Shown: piece after piece, positions 36,966 through 46,530 of the stretch
Numbering within the stretch: the stretch's first letter is position 1
Layout of the letters: the number at the start of each line of letters is the position of its first letter
DNA from: Haematococcus lacustris
Taxonomy: Eukaryota > Chlorophyta > Chlorophyceae > Chlamydomonadales > Haematococcaceae
Assembly (NCBI GenBank): GCA_030144725.1
Contig: JASKMD010000029.1
Location: 7,239,538 to 7,303,537 of the forward strand
Reading direction: 5' to 3'
DNA length: 64,000 nt
The notes under the pieces: generated by a model
The model's database searches: none
What the model was told of the DNA's origin: nothing
What the model saw: the letters and a program-made list of their open reading frames with translations, nothing else
Translations under genes and position numbers: made by a program

Positions 36966-37764
36966 AAAGTAGCTAGGGCACGCTTTTGGACTGGAGTGAC
37001 ACAAGGATGCAGGGACGCCTATTCTTATGAATTGCGCTGAAAATGACTATTCCGGGTTGCCGCAGCCGTGCCCTGCACGCTATGCTCTGCGAGCCACCGC
37101 CACGACGTGCCAACGAGCTGCCGCAGCTTCAATGCATAGCACATCTCAATGCATAGCACATCGTCTGACTACGTGATAACACGTTTTGAGTGGGCAGAGA
37201 GAAGAGTGGCCGCTAGCTGATGTACAGTGTGTAACTCCACTGTTGAGACGCAGCTACTATTCACCCATCGTAGTCCCTGTTCACCCATGGTGTTGCTACA
37301 CTTACTATGTGAGATTGGCAGGTAGAGTTTGGCAACACCACGCCGCAAGAACAACTGGTTCTGAGATTCACAATGTTAAAGGTACCCACCCCGCAAGTTA
37401 CAATACCTGTCAGGTACCATTCAGGAATAATCTGCGAGCTTCTCACGAACGAAAGGGCGTCGCATCATGCTCATAAGATCATGCTTGAATCATTCAATGC
37501 AGCTTTTGACTGTTTCCGCGGCATTTGCGGTACAAAACCGCTGACTGATCTAATGGGCATAGGAACAGATGACAGATACTTATGTTGAGACTTACTGTAT
37601 AGAGATCAAGAGGTACACCACAAGCACTTACTATAACAAGAACCTGGCAACATTGGTTGTACAATAGACAATAACAGGAAGCATCAGCTGCTATTCTTAT
37701 AGATTGCCGAGGGAACTGGGTCCTTGTCGCCTTGCAACACTTTGTTCATATGGCCAGCTGCTGG
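36966..37764. other. Intergenic, nothing recognised
   Basis: Moderate GC, only short ORFs in both strands; no splice-consistent exon chain found. Confidence 0.4.
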
Positions 37765-37862
37765 TCACTGCAGCCAGTGCTCGACCTTCTTCCCTGTCTT
37801 GGCAACAGTGCTACCCAGCGGGTCCATGCTCACACTGCCCTCCACGTGCACCTCCTGTCACT
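37765..37862 (-). pseudogene. Decayed copy of the last exon of ATX1
   Basis: Minus strand reads VEGSVSMDPLGSTVAKTGKK, then VEHWLQ and a stop, matching the last exon of ATX1 at 39712-39807. A TGA sits where the exon would join upstream. Flanking sequence, including the ATGCAG acceptor and a CATGTATGCATGC-like stretch, is also shared, so a genomic segment was duplicated rather than an mRNA. The first two exons are absent. Confidence 0.8.
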
Positions 37863-38500
37863 GCATGCAGGAAGGGCAGCATGCATACATGCACACGGAC
37901 TGATCCTGCATGAAGGCAGGAATGGCAAAGTTTTCACCAAGTTGCTGCACAGCTGTGTGACATGGGCTGGTGTGAAGGCTTTTGAGACTTGGGCTGGGTG
38001 CGCTAGACTTGCGCTAGACTTGGGCTGGGTGCATGCAGCGCTACAACATCACAGACTCCCAAAACAAGGGGTAAAACATTGCTCCATGCCTACACAGCCC
38101 AGCGGGCAACATGTGCCTGCGCAAATACAGGATGACAGGACACCAATTGGGGGTGGTGGTTTGTTTGTATGGAGCTATGTTCCCATGCACATGGCATGGG
38201 CGCCTTCCACCCACAGTACTACATGACCTCAGGGGCAGGGCTATAGCCTAGGAATGGCATGACGAAACATGCCCTGATACAAGCTGATGAGTGGCTTCTA
38301 TCATACCACCTTGATATGCCCTAGGCTGCTGCTGCTGCTGCTGCGGGCCTGGGCTGCGACACAGCGCTAGAGGCAAGCAGCGGTGGGATAGATGGTTGGT
38401 GGAGGGGGGAAGCCAGCCTACAGCTGCCTGCACACTGTGTGCAGTGCGCAGCAGAGTACACCCCTGCCAGCATGCAGTGTCCCTAGCGCCCGGCAGGTCA
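37863..38500. other. Intergenic repeats
   Basis: 37965-38060 (CTGGGTGCGCTAG, then GCAGCGCTACAACATCA and CAGACTCCCAAAACAA) recurs at 52850-52925, so it is an interspersed repeat. No gene seen. Confidence 0.5.
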
Positions 38501-39137
38501 GGGTGCATGGGCTGTGTGCAGCCATCCACGTGGACGAGCACCGCACGTGGACGAGCACCGCACCAGCCGGGTCAGCTCAGCAGTGAATGGCCACCAGCCC
38601 TGTGAGGAGGAGCTGGACAAACTCAGTGCCACAAGGCCTGCAGGCTGGAAGCCCCCAGCAGGGCATGTGGAACCCCGCCTGGTGCGCCCAGCCTGGAGCC
38701 AGGAGCGTGGCCAGCCAGTGCGGGGCCTGATGTGGTGCCCTGTAGTGCCCCCCCGCAAGCCCTCACAGGCCCCACGCAGCAGCCAGGCAGCCACACAGCC
38801 AGCAGCCTCAGAGCCAGGGCCCAGCACTCCCCCTCCAGCCAAGCGCAGCAAGCCGGCAGCTGAGCCCACCAAGGGCAGAGGCAAGGGCAAGGGCAAGGCT
38901 GCCAAAGCCAAGCCAGCACCACAGCCAGGCAGGTGGCTGGACAGGGACTGCAATGCAGCATTGAACATGCAGCGCATTGGGGAGAGCAGGTGGCGGCCGC
39001 TGGAGCTGTGCTACTGGCCAGACCAGGGAGCTCTGCCAGCCAAGGGCAAGGAGTACCCTGGCCTGGGCTACAAGCGGGTGCGAGACAAGCCCCCCAAGGC
39101 CCAGGAGCAGCAGCAGCAGCCTGCTGAGGCACAGTAA
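38500..39137 (+). pseudogene. C-terminal fragment of a second Fanzor-like family
   Basis: Plus-strand frame: DEHRTSRVSSAVNGHQPCEE, RPVRGLMWCPVVPPRKP, a Lys/Gly/Ala-rich linker (GRGKGKGKAAKAKPAPQPG), RWLDRDCNAALNMQRIGESR, then PGLGYKRVRDKPPKAQ and a stop at 39137. TSRVSS and RDCNAALN match the second and third RuvC segments of copy C, but the rest differs, so this is a distinct family. The 5' side is broken at an 18-base tandem duplication (38528-38563) and no upstream exons with a DPG motif were found, so this is a 5'-truncated fragment. I recall similar sequences as frequent in Haematococcus; this is memory, not a search. Confidence 0.72.
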
Positions 39138-39711
39138 TGTGTGCCCCCTTTGTTGAGCTGTCATCAGCTTACATTTAGTGCATGTTTTGTCATGCCAACT
39201 CTACATCATAGCCCTCGGGTCAGGCAATAGTGTAGGTGGTAGGCGGCTCATGTGCCATGTGCACTGGGTTTACTCCACACAGCCCAATAACACTGTTTGA
39301 GTCGGGTCTAGTTAGTGGCTGCTAGTGGCTGCTAGTGGGTACTTCTGATCCGGCTCAAAGGAGGCCCTAGTGAGGGACAAGAGGGCTGTGTGCAGCCATC
39401 CATGCCCGCGTCTGTGACAGTCACAACAATGTGGAACCATGCTCATCACCAGCACCAGCTGCCTTTGGAAGGCGCGAGACATGATGTTTGCGCTGATGCT
39501 GATGGCGTTGAGGTTGCAGCAACTCTATGTTTGACGATGCGATGGTGGTGATGATGGTGTTGAGCTGATGCCTGATTGCTACACCTCCTGTATCGAAGCC
39601 CTCCATAGGCCCACCCATGTGGAGCTGCTGCCTTGCCGCTGGGCACTTAGCTGGTAGGTTCTGCCTGGCACCTGGCTGCTGCATGCCTCTCACCTACAAG
39701 AACACTGCCGG
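39138..39711. other. Intergenic between the Fanzor-like fragment and ATX1
   Basis: A 19-base string GGGCTGTGTGCAGCCATCC occurs at about 38508 and 39386, bracketing the Fanzor-like fragment. Also contains the ATX1 3'UTR. No gene seen. Confidence 0.35.
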
Positions 39712-40091
39712 TCACTGCGGCCAGGGCTCCACCTTCTTCCCTGTCTTGGCAATGGTGCTGACCAGCTGGTCCATGCTCACACTGCCCTTGACAGTAACCT
39801 TCTGCTGCTGCATGTAATAAGGGGAGCATACATACATGCACATGGACCATCCTGGAAGGGGTCTAGCTGGGTAAAGGAGGGGGAGGGGTGGCATCTAGCA
39901 CACCTCTAATGACACGTCCACGGACTCCACACCTGCAGGACGGCTTGAGGTCATTTTGTGCGCCATGAATCGTTGACAGCTGAGCTGCGAGCAACCGTAC
40001 CATCCAGGCGGCTCAATACACGCTTCACGGCACCGACGCAGCCGTCGCACATCATGTCCACCTTCAAAAAAACCTCAGGTGCTGTAGACAT
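39712..40091 (-). CDS. ATX1: ATX1-type cytosolic copper chaperone
   Basis: Carries Cu(I) to secretory-pathway P-type ATPases. Exons 40091-40001, 39932-39904 and 39807-39712; 71 residues, the family size. It starts MSTAPEVFLKVDMMCDGCVG, containing the MxCxxC copper site, continues AVKRVLSRLDGVESVDVSLE and QQQKVTVKGSVSMDQLVSTI, and ends AKTGKKVEPWPQ. The loop-5 lysines (KTGKK) typical of ATX1 are present. The alternative acceptor three bases downstream would drop one Gln. A partial copy of the last exon is at 37765-37862. GT-AG introns throughout. Confidence 0.95.
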
Positions 40092-40220
40092 TTGTACGTG
40101 TCGTAAAGCACGGTGTTATTATCGCACAGTGTTTGGCTTTAGGACGCGTGCAGGTCATCGCGCACTCTGTGACGCGGATAAAGTGTAGCTAGGCCGGACG
40201 AAGGACAAAGGACTACCTGA

Positions 40221-40711
40221 ATGTCAACGCCTCAATGCGCCTTGCGAGTGCTGAACTACGGGGCACGCCTGGTGCGCTACGCTGAGAGCATGACCATGAT
40301 GCAGGTACTGGCTGAGCAGCGCAAATGCGACGCCATCCCGGACACGCTCATGGTCCTGCAGGTGCTTAAAAGGCAGGTGACTTCCAGCTGGGTCAGTGCT
40401 GTGGGAGGGAGCCAACATGGCTTGCTCAACACTGCTGTGCAGCATGCTCCCGTCTACACGATTGGTAAGCGGGGCTCTCCTGCTGACTTTCGCGTACCCA
40501 TGCAGGTGGGGCCCTGGGGTGCTGCACATTCACAGCACATGCAACTGTTTGTAGGACAGTGCACTGGAGGTCAAACAGGACATGTTGTCCCTTGCAATGA
40601 AGGTTCATGGTTGGGGAGGGCCAGTGCACAACGTGATGTCATTGCTGACAGACCAATAACCGAATGACACTGCCCCACCACTGCGCTTCCTGTTGTTGAT
40701 GCTGCTGCCGC

Positions 40712-40747
<36 letters not shown>

Positions 40748-42329
40748 GTGCTTGTTGCAAGCCAGGAGGTGTTAAACCAGGGGTGTGAGGTGCATGTGAC
40801 ATCCAGAGGCGGTGAACTCACCTACCATGGTGAGCCTCTGGCTGGCTCGGTTCGATGTCGCCCCAACCTCCCATGCATATGCAAGCATGCGCCTGTCAGC
40901 AAGAAGTCAACATCCTGCCCCTCATACCAGCAGTACCACCCCCCAGAGGCGAAGCCCTGACAAGCTGGCCCCAGCCATCACCATCTCCCTGCCCCTGCTG
41001 GGTCGTCACAATGGTGCTCCCCAAACCTTCCAAACCCTTCCTGTTTGTGCTCAAGGGGGAGGGGTGGAAACGGGCAGGGGCCAGGACCTAGGAGTGGTCG
41101 AGGGTGCGGGTGACACTGTGCCATGTCTGCACAGCCCTGCAGGGGCCAGGTGCGGCATGAGGGGCAGTGACTAGGGCATGCGGTGGAGGGGTGTGCCAGG
41201 CCAGGGGTGCACCTGGGCCCTGGGCTGTGCTGGCTGTGCTGTGCAGGGCCTGGGCAGTGCGTGGTCTACCCCATTGTGAAGCTGCGCAGCCAGGGCAAGG
41301 CCACCCGGGCCTACGTGGAGGGCCTGGAGGACGCCCTGGTGCTCACACTGGGTGGGTCAAGGGTGAAGGGGCGGCAGGGGCGGCGGGGGCGTGGGCGGCG
41401 GGGACCCATCAGAGGGGCCCCATCTGGGGAGGAGGCAGTGCTAGAGCGGCTCAATGGAGCAGCGTCAGCAGCGCCAGCCTCGCCCACTGGAGCCAACTAA
41501 AGCAGCAGGGGGTCATGATGTGTGATTGCTGGGGGCGGGGCTACTGCATGCCCCAGCTTCTCTGAAAACCTCTCTGTTGCACTGGCTCCCCCTGGCAAGA
41601 GTGCGGAATGCTATTGACCTGCAGCCGAGTACGGCATAGCTGGCCGGGGCCGAGTGCCGGGGGCCACAGGGGTGTGGGTCGAGGATGCCAAGATCGCAGC
41701 GCTGGGGGTGCGGGTTCGACACGGGGTGAGGTGAGGTGCTGGGAGGTGAGGTGCTCATGGGGGGGCCAGCTGCACTAAACAGGTTTGGGTGGCACCAGTG
41801 ATGGTGACAATGGTGGTGGTGGTTGAGGCCTAATATTAATGTGGACTGGGAAATTGCATGTGTGTGCGTTTCCTCATTTTGCCTGGCAGCCAGCTCTGCT
41901 TCCGTTGTGTCTCTTGACGCCCTTCACACGCAATCGCAACCGCTGTGTCGCAGCACCCACGGCGTGGCGCTCAATGTCAACACGGACTTGCGCGCATTTG
42001 ACGCCATCGTCCCTTGCGGCATCACCGACAAGCGAGTGACGAGCATGCAGCAACAGCTGCAGGCGCAGTGCGCAGCGGGTGGTCCTCTGGCGCCACAGCA
42101 ACAGGCATGCTGTGCACGATACCGATTGCAAAGCAAAGCTCTTCCAGCGCAGCGCCAGGGTACCGCGAATGCGTCACGTAGTGATATGGCTGAAGCTGCG
42201 GCACCCGGCCGGGCCCTTGATGTGAGATGTGAGTGCGAATGCCAGTACGAACAGGTCACGCAGACGTTGGTTGCGCAGTTGGCGCGCCAGTTGGGCGGCT
42301 TGCAAGTGCAGCAGGTGATGGTGACGTGA
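40221..42329 (+). CDS. LIP2: Lipoyl(octanoyl) transferase (LipB/LIP2)
   Basis: Transfers octanoyl from acyl-carrier protein to lipoyl domains, the first step of lipoate synthesis. Exons 40221-40361, 40443-40505, 40766-40829, 41247-41351, 41625-41730 and 41954-42329; 284 residues, frame closed. Motifs in order: VLNYGARLVRYAESM, HAPVYTIGKRG, VTSRGGELTYHGPGQ, GATGVWVEDAKIAALGVRV (with the catalytic-site Lys), STHGVALNVNTDL and FDAIVPCGITDKRVTS (active-site Cys). The C-terminus has an insertion of about 50 residues before YEQVTQTLVAQLARQLGGL. A transit peptide is not obvious, so localisation is open; plant LIP2 is mitochondrial. Confidence 0.93.
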
Positions 42330-42620
42330 TGGCTGCACCTCAGAACATTGTGATAGGCGCCGGGGTGCAGGGCTGCTGCAGTCTTTGGATCCTCTCTCTG
42401 CCTACCTTTGAGATGCATCGCAAATCATTTAGCAGGAACGGTACTGCTATTGTTGCAGCTATGCTGGGTGGCGACATCATGCCCAACCCGTCAAGGCCTT
42501 GTTGCGCAAGTGGTAGCCAGCTACAGCAAGACAACCCAACATAAAATATCTATTCCCCTCGCAAAGGGGATGTGTTAGGATTGGAGCTACTAGGGCTCTA
42601 GCTACAGGCACACACACCAG
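42330..42620 (+). repeat. Remnant of a Fanzor-like right end
   Basis: Contains GGDIMPNPSRPCCASG then a stop (compare PAMPNPGRPGQE in copy C), followed by CCCCT-CGCAA-AGGGG (42555-42569), GATGTG, TAGGGCTCTAG and CACACACACC in the same order as the right ends at 16.95 and 25.2 kb. 42478-42565 recurs at 52006-52098. Likely the end of a diverged Fanzor subfamily; no catalytic motif survives. Confidence 0.45.
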
Positions 42621-42806
42621 AACGTCTGAGCTCAAGTGGGCAGTAGGCACACTAGAAGTAGCCTTGACAATAATGAGCTCGCAGCCTGTGTTCGATTACA
42701 AATCTTGCTTGTTTTGGTGTAGCACGAGGGCTATAGGGATCAACACTTGTCGCAGCAGTCACAACCAATGTTTATGTCACCTCATGTCATGATATGTAAG
42801 TTATAC

Positions 42807-43676
42807 TGATGGTTTGCGGCCGAGTGTGAGGGGAGTGAGGGAGTTTGCGCCTGACGCTGTGACGCCCGTTCTTTGCAGGGCAGGCATCAGCGCGCTGCGC
42901 TGAGTAGGATGGGCGTCACAGCTCACATCGGGGCCGAGTTTGCGGCCTGGTCACTCGTAACCTGTGAGAGCAACCTTGCAGCAAGGCTGTGAAAGCGGCC
43001 ATGATACATGGGCACTGTAAGCCTCCTCACATTATAAGCCGCATCCCTGACGCGATGGCACACAGGCACACTGAAAACTCAGTTACATCCGGCATATTCC
43101 ACTGTACTCTATTCACAGGTACTCGTTGAGACAAACTTTCGGGGACACGGGTTGACAAGTCGACAGGGGCCTGTAAGAAGCAAATAGTTGTACGCAGCAC
43201 AGCTGTCAGACAACATGTTGCTCTTGCAAGGAAAACAAGTGCTAGGAAGGGCTTTGCTATTTGCAAGAGGGGTGATGGTGGCATGGCTACAGCTGGCATG
43301 GCTACAGGGGTGGTGGCAGGGCAGCTGCCCCTGCTGGTGGTGGTGGTAGTGGTGGCAGCAGGAGGGGTGATGGTGTCATGGCTACAACTGTTGGTAGGTG
43401 GTGGCAAGGCAGCTGCCCCAGCTGCTGCTGCTGCTGGTGGTGGTGGAAGCAAGAGGGGTGATAGTGGCATGGCTACAACTGCTGGTAGGTGGTGGCAGGG
43501 CAGCTGCCCCTGCTGGTGGTGGTGGTGGCAGCAAGAGGGGTGATGGTGCCATGGCTACAACTGCTGGTTGGTGGTGGCAGGGCAGCTGCCCCATCTGCTG
43601 CTGGTGGTGGTGGTGGAAGCAAGAGGGGTGATGGTGGCATGGCTACAGCTGCTGGTAGGTGGTGGCAGGGCAGCTC
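42807..43676. repeat. 870-bp repeat D, copy 1, flanked by 22-bp direct repeats
   Basis: Flanked by a perfect 22-bp direct repeat (42785-42806 and 43677-43698, core TCATGATATGTAAGTTATA), read as a target-site duplication. The 3' half is a minisatellite built on GGTAGGTGGTGGCAGGGCAG. An 11-bp inverted repeat CTGTGACGCCC/GGGCGTCACAG lies near 42858-42918. Copy 2 is at 49396-50264. Confidence 0.85.
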
Positions 43677-43698
43677 TGTCATGATATGTAAGTTATAC

Positions 43699-43905
43699 CA
43701 CATAGATCACACCGTTGAATTTCTCCGCGGGGTTGAGAAATTGCTACCGTGTGGGAGGGAGAAATTGCTTCGACCCCTTCCTGAGGCGTTCTGCCGCACC
43801 CACTTCGTCGGCTTAGTGTGGGATGTGCGGCATCCGCACCACTGCGCCTCAATAGAGCAGATGGCAAACGTGTGACCGCTCACTGCGTTGAACCCCGCGT
43901 TGGAA
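43699..43905 (-). repeat. Repeat W, copy 1
   Basis: Reverse complement of 49180-49390 with few differences. Its minus frame reads VSGHTFAICSIEAQWCGC, then TKWVRQNASGRGRSNFS and a stop after RRNSTV, nearly identical in the other copy; origin unknown. Confidence 0.8.
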
Positions 43906-44679
43906 ATCGCCATCTGTGGGCCGTACAGCGACAGGATGACAGAGCTAAACATGACCATCATTGCTGTGCTCGCTGTGCTCGCTGTGCTCGCTGTTGAGAC
44001 CCAAAAGGTTACCGCGTTGACACTGCAGAACAACAAGTATATAAGCAAGGCGTCGATACGCAACACGATTAAGGAGTTTTCTCAGAAGTTTCGCCGATTG
44101 AATTGCGTGTGCTATAGCGCCTCCCCAGGGTACCGCAGCTGTGACCACTAGCTGTTTGGTCCGGACATTGACAAAGGAGCAGCCATGCATCCTACTTTCG
44201 TGAACGACCTGGGTCTGCTTTTCACCACCATCACCAGCGAGTCTCCTGAAGGCTGGAAAGCTGTCACCAACGCACTATAAGGCCTTCGGCAAGTCCTTGA
44301 CAAGCTGAAGTTGGCTAATCTCCAGCCCAAGGTAGGAGTGTCAGATTGCTCGTCATACAGCTTCTTGGCATGTGGAAGTTATTAGAGGTCGTGATAGAGT
44401 TTGCCATTCACATGTTGATACCTGATCAAAAGCAGGAGATAGATCTCAGCTCTGGCACGGTCAAACGAGCACCACCAAGGCTAAAGAGGAAGTGTCTCCC
44501 TGGTAATAACAATCAAAAGCATGCCAGCTGCACATGCTACTGCTACATGATTCTCATGATCTACTGATTCTCATGATCTCATGCTTCTACGCACACAGGT
44601 GGTGACGAAGATTGTGATGATGTAAACAGTCTTGACAATGATGTGGAGGCAGAACAGCATGCACAGCAACAGGTGCACC

Positions 44680-45120
44680 CCCCACCTCTGCTGCCCTCAC
44701 TTGAGCAGGGACAGCAGCAGCAACAGGTGCACCCCCCCCCTCCTGCTGCTGTCACCTGGGCAAGGACCGCAGCAGCAGCAGGTGCAGCCCCCCCCTTTGC
44801 TGCCCTCACCTAGGCAGGGACAGCAGCAGCAGGTGCTGCCCCCCCTCCTGCTGCTGTCACCTGGGCAGGGACAGCAGCAGCAGCAGGTGCAGCCCCCCCC
44901 TTTGCTGCCCTCACCTGGGCAGGGACAGCAGCAGCAGCAGGTGCTGCCCCCCCTCCTGCTGCTGTCACCTGGGCAGGGACAGCAGCAGCAAAAGGTGCAG
45001 CCCCCCCCTTTGCTGCCCTCACCTGGGCAGGGACAGCAGCAGCAACAGGTGCGCCCCCCCCTCCTGCTGCTGTCACCTGGGCAAGGACAGCAGCAGTAGC
45101 AGGTGCAGCCCCCCCCTTTG
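44680..45120. repeat. CAG-rich minisatellite (about 60-bp unit)
   Basis: Units alternate GGTGCAGCCCCCCCCTTTGC and GGTGCTGCCCCCCCTCCTGC around CTGGGCAGGGACAGCAGCAG. It forms the Gln/Pro-rich end of the unknown pseudogene. Confidence 0.9.
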
Positions 45121-45174
45121 TTGCCCTCACCTCATCGACAGCGGCAGTGGCGGCAACAGTGGCATCAGTTGCGT

Positions 45175-45645
45175 TGCCCCTCCCTGCCTTGCCCTGCCCC
45201 ACCCCCTCCTAGCCTTGCCCCACCCCCTCCCAGCCTTGCATTGCCCCTCCCCTCCCTGCCCAGCCCTGCCCCACCCCCTCCCAGCCCTGCCCCACCCCCT
45301 CCCAGCCCTACCCCACCCCATCCCAGCCCTGCCCCACCCCATCCCAACCTTGCGTTGCCCCTCCCCTCCCTGCCCAGCCCTGCCCCACCCCCTCCCAGCC
45401 CTGCCCTACCCCCTCCCAGCCCAGCCCTGCCCCACCCCATCCCAGCCCTGCCCCACCCCATCCCAGCCCTGCCCCACCCCCTCCCAGCCCTACCCCACCC
45501 CATCCCAGCCCTGCCCCACCCCATCCCAACCTTGCGTTGCCCCTCCCCTCCCTGCCTAGCCCTGCCCCACCCCATCCCAGCCCTGCCCCACCCCACCCCA
45601 GCCTTGCGTTGCCCCTCCCTGCCCTGCCCAGCCCTGCCCTGCCTG
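45175..45645. repeat. 21-bp-class GC-rich minisatellite, second array
   Basis: Same CCCAGCCCTGCCCCACCCC unit family as 36140-36965. Confidence 0.93.
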
Positions 45646-45959
45646 TAGGTGTGCTGCAGTGGATGAGCAGCAGCAGGCTGCAGTGCATGAGCAGCAGCAG
45701 CAGGTTGTAGTGCATGAGCAGTACATGGACAACAGCAGCAGGCTGTAGGTGTGTGGCAGTGCAGTCTTGAGTTGCAATCAGCAGCAACTTTGAGCCCATC
45801 TAAGAAGAATGTTGCATGGTACAAAAGCTTTCAAAAGGCTGTCCTGAGATTCCGTTCAGTTCCATGCCACACAACGTGATTTGTAAGCTGTGAATGGTCA
45901 AAATGTAATGAAGAAAACGGTGGTGGTCAGGTCCTCTTCTCAAATGATACCTACGCCCC

Positions 45960-46530
45960 TTGTTTGGACAACACCACCACGCGGTGATGCGATAAGGCCG
46001 CAAACGTGGTAGCCACCTGCTACACACACCCTTTGCATGTATGATAGGTGGCTTACACCGCTTAAGCCGTCAGCCGTTAGGCTGCTTGGCCGCCCTCCCC
46101 CTCTAGGGGTTCGGGACTTTCTGTAACGCTCTTCAAAGCAAGGTGCACAAACACAGGTGCACATGGGCTCAACATGAAGTCATGCAAGTTCTCACGTGTA
46201 TGCATCACGGTCATGCTTAGCTAGTGCAGGCCTGGCAGTGATCCACACCCAATGTGTCACAGCTAGCTGGACCACGGATGGTACCTATAGTGGAGGCTCA
46301 CCAGATCCAGCCTAATGCTAGGGTGTGGTGCGCCACATGCCCCTTGTATGGACAACACCACCACGTGGTGATGCGCTGATGCTGCAAACGTGGTAGCCAC
46401 CTGCTACATACCCCCTTTGCATGTATGCATCACGGCCATGCCTAGCAAGTGCAGGCCTGACAGTGATCCAGCCACATGCTAGGGTGTGGTGCGTGTTATG
46501 CCCCTTGTATGGTCAACAACACACAGCTAG
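45960..46530. repeat. Tandemly duplicated 0.3-kb segment
   Basis: GCCCCTTG(T)TTGGACAACACC with AACGTGGTAGCCACCTGC occurs at 45955-46040 and 46338-46420. A second block (CATCACGG(T/C)CATGC, GTGCAGGCCTG) occurs at about 46200 and 46430. The palindrome CACCACGTGGTG is at 46358-46369. Confidence 0.7.

Larger units (their letters stand above)
43888..45890 (+). pseudogene. Decayed spliced gene of unknown function with Gln-rich tail
   Basis: One frame from 43888 includes NNKYISKASIRNTIKEFSQK, a TAG (44149-44151), MHPTFVNDLGLLFTTITSES, a TAA (44278-44280), then LDKLKLANLQPK and a donor at 44332. Exon 44433-44500 (EIDLSSGTVKRAPPRLKRK) joins in phase, and exon 44600 onward continues DEDCDDVNSLDNDVEAEQHA into a Gln/Pro repeat tail. 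A further coding-looking piece near 45790-45890 reads SPSKKNVAWYKSFQKAVLRF. Phases agree across three exons, so it was once a spliced gene. The family is not recognised. Confidence 0.4.

Noticed and set aside
36024..37040. Pro-rich ORFs of up to 338 codons
   Set aside because: 21-bp-class minisatellite without conserved flanks or splice sites.
44680..45120. Possible CRISPR-like array (regular repeats about 60 bp apart)
   Set aside because: The 'spacers' are themselves repeats of the same CAG-rich unit, and the genome is eukaryotic.
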